A DNA stretch of 39,135 nt from Candidatus Odoribacter faecigallinarum (GTDB taxonomy: Bacteria; Bacteroidota; Bacteroidia; Bacteroidales; Marinifilaceae). The notes beneath the pieces were generated by a model. The model ran no database searches. It had not been told where the DNA came from and saw only the letters and a list, made by a program, of their open reading frames with translations. Positions 7,927 to 17,500 of the stretch are shown here, piece by piece. The stretch is from assembly GCA_019114285.1 (NCBI GenBank), contig DXFT01000057.1, forward strand, positions 1-39,135, written 5' to 3'. The stretch's first letter is position 1; the number at the start of each line of letters is the position of its first letter. Position numbers and translations under genes: made by a program.

Positions 7927-9999
7927 ATGATAAATATTCTCTTTTCAGATTCATGCAGGACAGCCTTTTGGGGCGGAGTGGAAAAATGGATTACAACTTT
8001 GGGAGAGGAATTAAACAAACAAAATTACAACGTCCATCTGATATGTCGTCCCCATAGTCTGTTAGGAGAAAGGGCGCAGTCCGTGGGACTTGCCGTACAC
8101 CATGCCACATTCAAAAATAGCCTGGACATCACCACAACTCTCAAAATCCTGTCCCTCATTCGCAAGCAAAAAATAAACGTTATTATTTGTGCCAAGAACT
8201 TAGATACAAAACTTGCAGGGCTTGCCGGAAAAATAGCCGGCATTCCCGTCATCTCCCGACAAGGGCTCGCAATCATACCGGATAATTGGAAATACCGGTT
8301 TTTAGTCAAGCACTTCACTACATCCATGATTACAAACACCATAACCATTAAACAACAATATGAAAACTACTCTTGGTTCCCCAAAGACCACATTCAAGTC
8401 ATTTACAATGGAGTAACCCAACCTCAAAAAACAACCAACAAAGAAAATATCCGAGAAAAATACGGTATCAGCCCCGAAGAAAAACTCATACTCAGCGCTG
8501 GACGAATCTCTAACCAAAAAGGATTCATCTATCTTATTGAAGCTGCCCGTATGGCGCAAGAGCAGCACCTGCCTTGGAAATTTCTTCTACTGGGTGAAGG
8601 CGAAGAACGTCCCCATTTACTCCAACTAATTGAACACTACGAATTAAAAAACATACAACTCCCCGGCTTTCAGACCAATATGGAAGACTTTTACCGGGCA
8701 GCAGACCTTTTTGTGCTTTCCTCCTTGTCCGAAGGCACACCCAATGTAGTACTCGAAGCCATGCTTTACGGGTGTCCGGTTGTTGCTACCAATGTAAACG
8801 GCGTACAAGAAGTGATAGACAATGGCATAGACGGCTGGATTATTCCTCCTAAGGACAGCGAAGCTATTTTTCATACCATCAACGAAAATATAAACAACCT
8901 TGAACGGCTGGCAGAAGTGTCACTACACGCTAAAAAGAAAATACAGGAAAAATTTACGATGGAACAGTCTGTAAAACATTTCTCTGCTTACATTGACCAT
9001 ATTCTTCACCCCGTAAAAAAAGTCATCATCCGAACCCCCAACTTTTTAGGTGACACCATCAACACTACCCCTTGCATACAACTTGTCAAACAAGAATACC
9101 CGGACGCGAAGCTTATTATCGTAGGGCCTGACTTCGTTCGCGATATTTTCAAGTACGAAGAAAGGGTATCCCGGTTCATAACCTTCCCCCTCAACCGCAA
9201 AAAAAACATAACCACCTTCTTCCATCTGCTCAAAGCCATACACACGGAAAAAGGTGATTTGGGCATTATCTTCGTCAACACCTTTGTTTCCGCTTTGCAA
9301 TTCAAACTCGCAGGCGTAAAACGTAGCATTGGTTACTCTTTGGAAAAACGAAGTGCCTTATTGGATTTTTCCCTCCCCCTCAACCGAAACAAACATTACA
9401 TCAACCGCTACGCCAATCTTTTCAATGAATATTTAGGCAATAAATACATCTACCTGCCTGACCTTTATCTGCCCGTCAGCGGAAAAAAGACTTTCCACTT
9501 CGACAACAACCGCCCCACCATTGGTTTCTATCCTGGAGGAAAACATAAAGGCTACCGCGCCTACCCTCAAGACTACGCCATCCAACTTATCCGCGGTCTA
9601 AATCACCAAGGTTTTAATGTAATCCTCCTCGGCGACCAACAAGACGCCCCAGAACAAAGCAGATACATCAGTGAAGTACGTGGTGACAACATCATAAACC
9701 TCGCCGGACAAACTGACATCGAGGAATTTTTCAATACCATCAACCACCTCGACCTCCTCATCACCATTGACTCTGCCGCCATGCACGCGGCAGCAGCCCT
9801 GCACACCCCCTTCATCGCCCTTATGGGACTGTCCACCAGCCCCACCTCCACTATTGTACCGAAAGTCCCCTTTGGCAAAATACTGAAAATAGAAAACAAC
9901 CTCATCCGCGAGGAAGACTACATCCGCAACCTCACCCCCGACATCGTCCTCCATGCCGTTCAGGAGATATTGCCCTCCAATTCAGCAAACCGGTCATAA
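7927..9999 (+). CDS. Bifunctional glycosyltransferase: GT4-like N-terminal domain fused to GT9 (heptosyltransferase-like) C-terminal domain
   Basis: One continuous frame: GT4 motifs (LILSAGRISNQKGFIYLIEA, DLFVLSSLSEGTPNVVLEAM) then GT9 motifs (VIIRTPNFLGDTINTTPC, IDSAAMHAAAALHTPFIALMG). Start set to ATG 7927 after wzi. Confidence 0.85.
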   Translation: MINILFSDSCRTAFWGGVEKWITTLGEELNKQNYNVHLICRPHSLLGERAQSVGLAVHHATFKNSLDITTTLKILSLIRKQKINVIICAKNLDTKLAGLAGKIAGIPVISRQGLAIIPDNWKYRFLVKHFTTSMITNTITIKQQYENYSWFPKDHIQVIYNGVTQPQKTTNKENIREKYGISPEEKLILSAGRISNQKGFIYLIEAARMAQEQHLPWKFLLLGEGEERPHLLQLIEHYELKNIQLPGFQTNMEDFYRAADLFVLSSLSEGTPNVVLEAMLYGCPVVATNVNGVQEVIDNGIDGWIIPPKDSEAIFHTINENINNLERLAEVSLHAKKKIQEKFTMEQSVKHFSAYIDHILHPVKKVIIRTPNFLGDTINTTPCIQLVKQEYPDAKLIIVGPDFVRDIFKYEERVSRFITFPLNRKKNITTFFHLLKAIHTEKGDLGIIFVNTFVSALQFKLAGVKRSIGYSLEKRSALLDFSLPLNRNKHYINRYANLFNEYLGNKYIYLPDLYLPVSGKKTFHFDNNRPTIGFYPGGKHKGYRAYPQDYAIQLIRGLNHQGFNVILLGDQQDAPEQSRYISEVRGDNIINLAGQTDIEEFFNTINHLDLLITIDSAAMHAAAALHTPFIALMGLSTSPTSTIVPKVPFGKILKIENNLIREEDYIRNLTPDIVLHAVQEILPSNSANRS

Positions 10000-11246
10000 A
10001 ACACATAAAATAATGCTAAAAAGAAAACAACAACCGGAAGGGCATCATTCACTACCAACTGAACCTCAAACTGACAATCCACAAAAAGCGCTACAATAAT
10101 GGACAACGCTAAAAAAGAATAACATTTAGACCGCAACATCCGAATAACAGGCAGGAAAAACCAACTCAATATAAAACACAATCCAACAATACCCAACCAC
10201 ATCCAATACTGAAGAAAAGAATTATGGCTATGTGTCAAGGCAGCAACAGTTGTATTCCCGGAATCCCGGTACCACTGCTGGGAAACCCGTTCCGTATAAA
10301 CCCCCAGCCCCCAAACGCCCCATTCTCCAATATGATCGAAACAAGTCTTATAAAAAACCACCCGAGGGGTTATAGAGCCTCCCCCTTCTAACCGTCCTTC
10401 ACGTACATCCTCTATCTCCCGCTCCACCTGCTCCCAACGGCGGTCAAAATTTGCCGGGCGAAATATATAGGCACCTGCCACCAACAGCAACAACACGCCC
10501 AGCAGCCCCCAACGATAACGCCCTGACAAACGGACTAAAAAATAACCATTCAACAAAACAAAACCACACAAAAAGCCCAAAATAGAACTCTTCGTCACTG
10601 TCAAAGAAAGAAACCAGGCAAATATCAAAAAAGCGGCAAACCCCAATACCTTCTTCCCTATATTTGTTGATATCATGCCCCAAGCATAAGCAATCAATGC
10701 CGCTATATATATATGCATTGCCTCCGCATCCAAATACACCCGTCCTCCTAAAAAATACTTCGTAAAACCAAAGCGGGAATTATACAAATAAGCCACAGCC
10801 TTCCCCGGAGTCTTAAGCAAATCCCAACCGGCAACATGAAAAAGCATCAGAAAATTAAACAAAAACACACCGACACAAAAACACAGCAAAAAACGCTTTA
10901 ATATCTTCAAATCGATAAAAAAACGACACGAAACCACATAAACGACCACCAACAAGAAAGCCAATGCCAGTTTCTCAAATACCCCAAACGAAGGTTTAAA
11001 ATCCATATACTTACCACCTTGGATAATAAAAAAAGCATGCACAGCGGCATAGGCCATGACTACTACAGGTATCAACAAATAATATTTATAACGCCTCAGC
11101 AATTGATAAAAATCTTTCCTATACTTCACAAGATTAAACAACAATGCCACACCGATAATTGCTACCTGCAACCCTTCAAACAAAGCCCCCCAAGTCCCCA
11201 ACAAAAAACCAATAAATAGAAATAACTTCACATCTAAATCTTTCAT
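9960..11246 (-). CDS. O-antigen ligase / polymerase family membrane protein
   Basis: 428 aa, about 10 TM segments, periplasmic loop with ALTHSHNSFLQYWMWLGIVGL (ligase H-S-H-N signature). Confidence 0.85.
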   Translation of the reverse strand: MKDLDVKLFLFIGFLLGTWGALFEGLQVAIIGVALLFNLVKYRKDFYQLLRRYKYYLLIPVVVMAYAAVHAFFIIQGGKYMDFKPSFGVFEKLALAFLLVVVYVVSCRFFIDLKILKRFLLCFCVGVFLFNFLMLFHVAGWDLLKTPGKAVAYLYNSRFGFTKYFLGGRVYLDAEAMHIYIAALIAYAWGMISTNIGKKVLGFAAFLIFAWFLSLTVTKSSILGFLCGFVLLNGYFLVRLSGRYRWGLLGVLLLLVAGAYIFRPANFDRRWEQVEREIEDVREGRLEGGGSITPRVVFYKTCFDHIGEWGVWGLGVYTERVSQQWYRDSGNTTVAALTHSHNSFLQYWMWLGIVGLCFILSWFFLPVIRMLRSKCYSFLALSIIVALFVDCQFEVQLVVNDALPVVVFFLALFYVFYDRFAELEGNIS

Positions 11247-11486
11247 CTTCGCTATTCATTTTAATCGAATGGCAAAGATAGAGGAAAACCACAAATTTTA
11301 CGATATTTATCACCCAAAATAGCAATACAAATCAGACACGCATAAAGAAGTAAATATCTTAATGAAAGAATCCAAAACTTAATGATGGGAAAGCACCACA
11401 CTTTTTTTGACCTAAAATAATGGTTATTCCCGAAATATCGTTACATTTGCCCATGCTAACAAAAAGTATGAAATAACAGTAGTAAA

Positions 11487-11525
11487 AAGCGGTTGACAAG
11501 ATAAATATATCTGATGCTACCGCTT
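11487..11525 (+). promoter_or_regulatory. 5' UTR hairpin upstream of outer membrane beta-barrel gene
   Basis: AAGCGGT...ACCGCTT enclosing AGATA-aata-TATCT; TACATTTG -7-like element at 11443-11450. Confidence 0.45.
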
Positions 11526-11549
11526 GGTAACCAATAAAATCTATTAGAA

Positions 11550-12161
11550 ATGAAAAAAATAATCTTAGTAGCGGTCGCCCTCTTGATGGTTTGCATAGCA
11601 AAAGCCCAGCCTGCTGTAGGCGATTTCACTTATGGTGTAAAAGTCGGTCTGAACACCACCTACATCACAAACGCCCACTTGAAAAACAAATCGAGCGTAC
11701 ATGTAGGGCTTTTCACGGAAAAACGCTTCAGCAAAGCATTCGGGCTTGCAGCCGAGTTGCAATACTCCCGCCAAGGCTTCGGCGACCGGGACAACAAAGC
11801 CAAGGAAAGATGGAGCATCAACTACCTGAACCTCCCCATCCTGTTCAAGATTTACATTTGGCAAGGTTTGAGCATTGACTTCGGTCCGCAATTCAGCTAC
11901 AATGTGGACGGCATGCACAAATGGAGGGAAAACAGGGACCATGACCGGGATAAAATCGACGGCATCAAATCCTTTGATTTCGGCATCCCTGCAGGCATTT
12001 CATACGCCTACAAAGACTTCATCGTATCTGCACGTTACGTGACAGGCTTATTGAAAACAGGTTCTTTCGACTTGTCCGTTTTCGAAGAGAACGACCGGAC
12101 CCAAAACCGCGTATTCCAATTGTCTGTAGGCTACAACTTCAGCAATCTGTTTAAGAAATAA
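11550..12161 (+). CDS. Outer membrane beta-barrel protein (PorT/porin family)
   Basis: Signal peptide MKKIILVAVALLMVCIAKAQ; YGVKVGLN...LAAELQYSRQGF...YLNLPILFKIY; C-terminal FQLSVGYNF. Confidence 0.85.
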   Translation: MKKIILVAVALLMVCIAKAQPAVGDFTYGVKVGLNTTYITNAHLKNKSSVHVGLFTEKRFSKAFGLAAELQYSRQGFGDRDNKAKERWSINYLNLPILFKIYIWQGLSIDFGPQFSYNVDGMHKWRENRDHDRDKIDGIKSFDFGIPAGISYAYKDFIVSARYVTGLLKTGSFDLSVFEENDRTQNRVFQLSVGYNFSNLFKK

Positions 12162-12183
12162 ATACATAATGATTTTAACTCAA

Positions 12184-12216
12184 GTGCTGTGTCCGGAAAG
12201 GGCGCAGCTCTTTTTT
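12184..12216 (+). terminator. Terminator of the outer membrane beta-barrel gene
   Basis: GTGCTGTGTCC-ggaaa-GGGCGCAGCTC followed by TTTTTT. Confidence 0.65.
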
Positions 12217-12296
12217 ATAATGGCAACCGCCTTCATTTCTCTGTGCCATTTCCGGTGTGCTTTCATCCTAATCCCGGTCTGTTCACGTATCAACTT

Positions 12297-12329
12297 AGGT
12301 TCAAGTCAGGTTCAAGTTTGGTTCAACTT
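12297..12329 (+). repeat. 11-bp tandem repeat, three units
   Basis: AGGTTCAAGTC / AGGTTCAAGTT / TGGTTCAACTT. Confidence 0.8.
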
Positions 12330-12411
12330 TGCTCCGAAGCGGAAGTAAACCGTACTTGAACGGGGAGTGAACCCTTGTTATTCTCTGAACACACTGCGAC
12401 CTACCACATAG

Positions 12412-12475
12412 TACAACCTATCTTCAACCTATCCCCCAGATACCCCTAAATATCCCGAATACTACAGAAATAGCC
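12412..12475 (-). repeat. Degenerate 11-bp repeat array with GCTATTTCTGTAGTATTC flank
   Basis: On the minus strand: GCTATTTCTGTAGTATTC GGGATATTTAG GGGTATCTGGG GGATAGGTTGA AGATAGGTTGT; flank matches the array at 36982. Confidence 0.6.
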
Positions 12476-12501
12476 TCGGAGCTATCAGATGTCTTTTTGC
12501 C

Positions 12502-12655
12502 CTATTGCTTATTCAATATATAGACAGCAATCATTTTCCCTTTAGCATTGGTATAATAACAGTGCATCCATTCCTGTTCGTTCCCATTATGGTCTATGAT
12601 AATATCATCCCCCCTTCCTCAATTTGCCAATGACCATAACGGAATATTTTATAAT
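12502..12655 (-). pseudogene. C-terminal coding remnant with a frameshift at a G6 tract
   Basis: Minus strand: FANYKIFRYGHWQIEEGG then, after a frame change at 12609-12614, DDIIIDHNGNEQEWMHCYYTNAKGKMIAVYILNKQ*. Confidence 0.5.
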
Positions 12656-12698
12656 TTGCAAAACATCCCGCCAGTTGAGTTGGCGGGATGTTTTGCAA
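12656..12698. terminator. Terminator hairpin for the OsmC gene (minus strand), perfect 18-bp stem
   Basis: TTGCAAAACATCCCGCCA-gttgagt-TGGCGGGATGTTTTGCAA, 12 bp beyond the OsmC stop. Confidence 0.75.
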
Positions 12699-12710
12699 TC
12701 CGGCATCCGA

Positions 12711-13124
12711 TTACCAATTGAATACAATCTTTTTCTCGGTGAGTTCGCCAAGACTGTTGCCTACTGGGCAGGTATTTGCCACACGTTCCAGGATTTTTTT
12801 CTCTTTGTCGGAGTAGCCTTTCGGAGGCATGTTCACGATGAGGGTAATGGAACCTATCCGGTGGGGTTCTTCTGCCATGGAAAGGGAGATTTCCACTTCT
12901 GCGCCTTGGATATCCAAGCCGTTTTTCTCGGCGTATGCCCCCATCATGGTCAATACGCATGCCGCCAAAGCCGAGGCACAAAGTCCGGTCGGGGAGAATG
13001 TCGCCCCTGCTTCCGGCTGTCCAGCCTGTGGGGATGTTTTAAGTTTTGCCCCGCTTTTCAAGTGTTCACATTCCACCTGGAGTCCTCCCAGGTACTGAGC
13101 TTTCATTTCTGCCATAGTCTTCAA
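12711..13124 (-). CDS. OsmC/Ohr family protein
   Basis: AGQPEAGATFSPTGLCASALAACVLTMMGAYAEKNGLDIQGAEVEI: Cys-containing OsmC signature. Confidence 0.9.
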   Translation of the reverse strand: MKTMAEMKAQYLGGLQVECEHLKSGAKLKTSPQAGQPEAGATFSPTGLCASALAACVLTMMGAYAEKNGLDIQGAEVEISLSMAEEPHRIGSITLIVNMPPKGYSDKEKKILERVANTCPVGNSLGELTEKKIVFNW

Positions 13125-13126
13125 AT

Positions 13127-13480
13127 TTAATCTATTATACTTATTGCTTCTTTTATATGTTCTATTTCCAAATCTTCACCAGACAAACATATCAAATCAA
13201 AACGAATTTCCGATGCCCACCCTTTTTTCTTGACGTAAGCATCAGCCGCTTTTATTAGATTGCGGCGTTTCTGCCATCCCAATAGGTCTTCCACATTTTC
13301 TTCTCCGAGCCGCCGAGTCTTTACCTCCACAATGACCAGCATGCCCCCGTGCCGGCATACGATGTCCAGTTCCAGATGCCCGACGCGCCAATTGCGGTCA
13401 AGGATAGTATATCCCCGACGCTCAAGGTATTCGACTGCTTTGTCTTCTCCTTTTTTCCCCAGTATGTGATGTCGTGCCAT
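13127..13480 (-). CDS. YraN family (UPF0102) endonuclease-like protein
   Basis: MARHHILGKKGEDKAVEYLERRGYTILDRNWR...ELDIVCRHGGMLVIVEVKTR; ORF-track start trimmed to MARHH. Confidence 0.9.
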   Translation of the reverse strand: MARHHILGKKGEDKAVEYLERRGYTILDRNWRVGHLELDIVCRHGGMLVIVEVKTRRLGEENVEDLLGWQKRRNLIKAADAYVKKKGWASEIRFDLICLSGEDLEIEHIKEAISIID

Positions 13481-13598
13481 AGTTGTCATACAAAAAATGA
13501 TTTTCAAATATACAAAAAAAGAAGATTCCATCTACAATATGTCCCAAATCAATAAAAATCCAAGCAGTTTTATACTATGTTTTAATTCTCAGGGCATT

Positions 13599-13628
13599 TT
13601 GGATTCTAAACAAAAATCCGTATCTTTG
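13599..13628 (+). promoter_or_regulatory. Bacteroidota promoter upstream of the glycogen synthase-like gene
   Basis: TTTG (13599-13602), 18 nt, TATCTTTG (13621-13628). Confidence 0.55.
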
Positions 13629-13651
13629 TAAGGTTTTTGGGAAACGTAGTT

Positions 13652-14470
13652 ATGGCAAGAAAAAAGATTCTATTTATATCTCAAGAAATCACGCCCTATC
13701 TGCCAGAATCAGAAATGGCGCATATCGGGCGGTATTTGCCTCAGGGGATTCAAGACAAAGGCAAAGAAATCAGGACTTTCATGCCGAGATATGGTTGTAT
13801 CAATGAAAGACGCAACCAACTCCATGAGGTTATTCGCCTTTCAGGCATGAATTTGATTATTGATGATACCGACCACCCGCTTATTATTAAAGTCGCATCA
13901 ATACAAGCTGCCCGAATGCAGGTATATTTTATTGACAATGAAGACTATTTTCAGCGCAAATATACTGTTATGGACGGAAACGGGGATTTTTTCCCGGATA
14001 ATGATGAGCGGGCTATTTTCTTTACTAAAGGGGTTTTTGAAACTGTAAAGAAACTCAGGTGGTCTCCAGACTTGATTTATTGTCAAGGGTGGCTGACTTC
14101 CTTGGTCCCATTGTATTTGAAAAAAGAGTATTGCGAAGACCCCATGTTTGCTCATACAAAAATTGTATATTCTGCTTATAATGACCAATTTAAAGGGAGT
14201 TTAGACCCTAAGTTCCCGCAAAAATTAGTGACAGAGAATATCAAGTCCAGTGATGTCCAAATCGTGCAAGAACCAACGCATACCAATATCAACAAGTTGG
14301 CTTTCAATTATTCGGATGGAATCATTTTCAACAGCAAAGATATTGATCCGGAATTAAAGAAGCATGCAACTGAGAGTGGTAAACCTGTGACGGAATATAC
14401 GACGCCAGAAGATTATATTGATAACTATGCTGCATTTTTTGATAAAATCTTAGCAGAAAATCCAGCTTAG
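13652..14470 (+). CDS. Glycogen/starch synthase-like protein, GT5 N-terminal domain only
   Basis: ARKKILFISQEITPYLPESEMAHIGRYLPQGIQDKGKEIRTFMPRYG ... PDLIYCQGWLTSLVPLYLK; no second Rossmann domain. Confidence 0.8.
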   Translation: MARKKILFISQEITPYLPESEMAHIGRYLPQGIQDKGKEIRTFMPRYGCINERRNQLHEVIRLSGMNLIIDDTDHPLIIKVASIQAARMQVYFIDNEDYFQRKYTVMDGNGDFFPDNDERAIFFTKGVFETVKKLRWSPDLIYCQGWLTSLVPLYLKKEYCEDPMFAHTKIVYSAYNDQFKGSLDPKFPQKLVTENIKSSDVQIVQEPTHTNINKLAFNYSDGIIFNSKDIDPELKKHATESGKPVTEYTTPEDYIDNYAAFFDKILAENPA

Positions 14471-14497
14471 AAGAATTTCTTTTTCCATCTTCCATAA

Positions 14498-14527
14498 AAA
14501 AAATCCCGGTGTAACCACCGGGATTTT
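14498..14527. terminator. Bidirectional terminator between GT5-like gene and rpoC
   Basis: AAAAATCCCGGTG-taac-CACCGGGATTTT, A/T tracts on both sides, convergent genes. Confidence 0.8.
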
Positions 14528-14569
14528 ACTTTTTACAAAGGCGGAGCTTGGCAGCTCCTGCCTCTGCAA

Positions 14570-17500
14570 TTAATTGTTGTTCTTATGTAGTTTTTCCATG
14601 TCTTCCTTAGAACCAACCACTAATCCTCTGAGTTCTTTCATTCCAGTTCCTACCGGAATCAAGTGTCCACAGATAACGTTCTCTTTTAACCCTTCCAATG
14701 GATCCACTTTTCCGTATATTGCTGCCTCATTCAGCACTTTCGTTGTTTCCTGGAAAGAAGCAGCAGAAATAAAGCTTGAGGTCTGCAATGCTGCACGCGT
14801 GATTCCTTGCAATACCTGGGCAGAAGTCGCAGGGATAGCATCACGGGCTTCAACTGTACGCAAATCACGTCGTTTCAATTGTGAGTTGATGTCACGCAAA
14901 GTACGAACTGTAATGATTTGCCCCGGCTTTACACGATCTGAATCCCCCGGATCCAATACCACTTTCTTGCCGAACATTTCATCATTTTCCTCCATAAATT
15001 CGTTCTTGTCAACTATCTGACTTTCCAAGAAACGGGTATCTCCGGAATCTTGTATCAATACTTTACGCATCATCTGGTGTACAATGATTTCAAAATGCTT
15101 ATCATTGATTTTTACACCCTGCATACGGTAAACATCCTGCACCTCGTTTACAATATACTCTTGAACAGCTATCGGTCCCTGGATATTCAATATATCCGTC
15201 GGGGTTATGGCACCATCAGACAATGGCGTACCAGCACGTACATAGTCATTTTCCTGTACCAATATCTGTTTTGTCAAGGACACCAGATATTTCTTTACTT
15301 CTCCAGCTTTTGACGTGACTATAATCTCACGGTTACCACGTTTGATTTTTCCATAGGTAACCTCTCCATCAATTTCAGAAACGACAGCCGGATTAGAGGG
15401 GTTACGTGCCTCAAACAATTCTGTTACACGAGGCAGACCTCCCGTAATATCACCTGCTTTACCAACAGCTCGCGGTATTTTCACAATAATGCTACCTGCC
15501 GTAATCTCATCCCCTTCTTTCACAACTATATGAGCTCCTACCGGCAAATTATAGCTCTTCACAAGCTCTCCGCTTGGATTCAAAATCGTTAACGCAGGCG
15601 CCTTGGTTTTGTCCCTGAATTCAGTAATTACTTTCTCACGGAAGCCGGTAGTCTCATCAGATTCTTCCTTGTATGTCTCACCTTCTATGAGGTTTTCACT
15701 TCCGATACGTCCACTGTATTCAGTTATGATAACTGCGTTAAAGGGATCCCATTCACACAATAAATCATTTTTATGAACCTCCTGACCGTCTTTTACAAAC
15801 AATTTGGCTCCATAAGGAATATTGTGGGATATCAGAACGATATTCGTATTTTTATCAACAATACGCAACTCTGTCAAACGTCCAACTACTACATCACATT
15901 TTTGACCGTTATCCTGTTCGTGTTCAACAGAACGCAATTCTTCAAATTCAACATATCCATCATATTTAGATTTCAATGAATTTTCTGTTGATATATTTCC
16001 TGCCGTACCTCCAACGTGGAATGTACGCAATGTCAACTGAGTACCTGGCTCTCCGATTGATTGTGCCGCAATCGTACCTACAGCCTCACCTAACTGTACA
16101 ATCTTACCCGTTGCCAAGTTACGTCCATAACATTTGGCACATACACCTTTCTTTGCCTCACAGGTAAGTACAGAGCGAACCTCCACACGTTCAATCGGAG
16201 ACTTTTCTATCGCTTCTGCAATAGTTTCTGTAATTTCTTCTCCAGACTTAACCAGCAATTCATTGGTATGTGGATGGTATATATCATGTACGGATACCCT
16301 GCCTAATATTCGCTCATACAAAGAAGCCACAACTTCTTCATTGTTCTTAATAGCAGAAATAGTTACACCTCTTAAGGTTCCGCAATCCTCTTCTGTAATC
16401 GTAATGTCATTTGCAACATCCACCAGACGACGGGTCAGATAACCAGCATCTGCTGTTTTCAATGCCGTATCAGCCAAACCTTTACGAGCACCGTGCGTTG
16501 AAATAAAGTACTCCAATACCGACAGTCCCTCTTTAAAGTTTGCCAAAATCGGATTTTCAATAATTTGTCCACCAGTCGCTCCAGATTTTTGGGGTTTTGC
16601 CATCAAGCCACGCATACCTCCCAACTGACGAATCTGTTCCCGTGAACCACGGGCACCAGAGTCCAACATCATGTATATTGAATTAAAGCCTTGTGCATCT
16701 TCTGCCAATTGCTTCATCAAAGTGTTGGTCAGTTTCGCATTTACATGGGTCCATATATCAATAATTTGATTATAACGTTCATTGTTAGTGATGAATCCCA
16801 TGTTATAATTCGCCATAACCTCTTCTACCTGATCATAACCTTCTTGCAGAAGAGCATCTTTTTCAGCAGGAACAATAACGTCAGCCAGATTAAAGGACAA
16901 ACCACCCTCAAAAGCCATGCGGTATCCCAAATCTTTAATATCGTCCAAGAATTTTGCAGTCACATCTACACCACAACGCTTAAACACATCGCTGATAATA
17001 TCACGCAAAGACTTTTTCGTTATCAATTCATTGATATAAGGAAAGTTTTTAGGCGTAAACTGATTCAATATGATACGCCCAACAGTCGTATCCACCATGT
17101 GGACATATTCTTTTCCCTCATTATCAACATCTCTGATTTTTACTTGAATCTGAGCATGCAAGTCCACAGCTTTTTCATTCAAAGCAATAATCACTTCTTC
17201 CGGAGAATAAAATTTCAACCCTTCCCCCCTTGCACCTTTCCGTGGCTTTGTGATATAGTACAAGCCTAATACCATATCTTGAGATGGTACTGTAATCGGC
17301 GCGCCATTGGCTGGATTCAAGATATTATGCGCACACAACATCAGTATCTGGGCCTCCAGAATTGCTTCATTCCCCAAAGGCAAATGGACTGCCATCTGGT
17401 CACCATCAAAGTCTGCATTAAATCCTGTACAAGCCAAGGGATGCAAACGAATGGCTTTACCTTCTATCAATTTGGGCTGAAAAGCCTGAATACCTAAACG

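Noticed and set aside
12297-12329. GGTTCAAGTC units resemble the tRNA T-arm (GGTTCAANTCC), suggesting tRNA fragments or an att site
   Set aside because: Units recur every 11 bp with no acceptor stem, D-arm or anticodon arm around them, and the same periodicity appears with non-tRNA-like units at 37003.
12624-13130. + strand 168 aa ORF in the track
   Set aside because: Antisense to the well-supported OsmC gene; Cys/Phe/His-rich composition typical of a shadow ORF.
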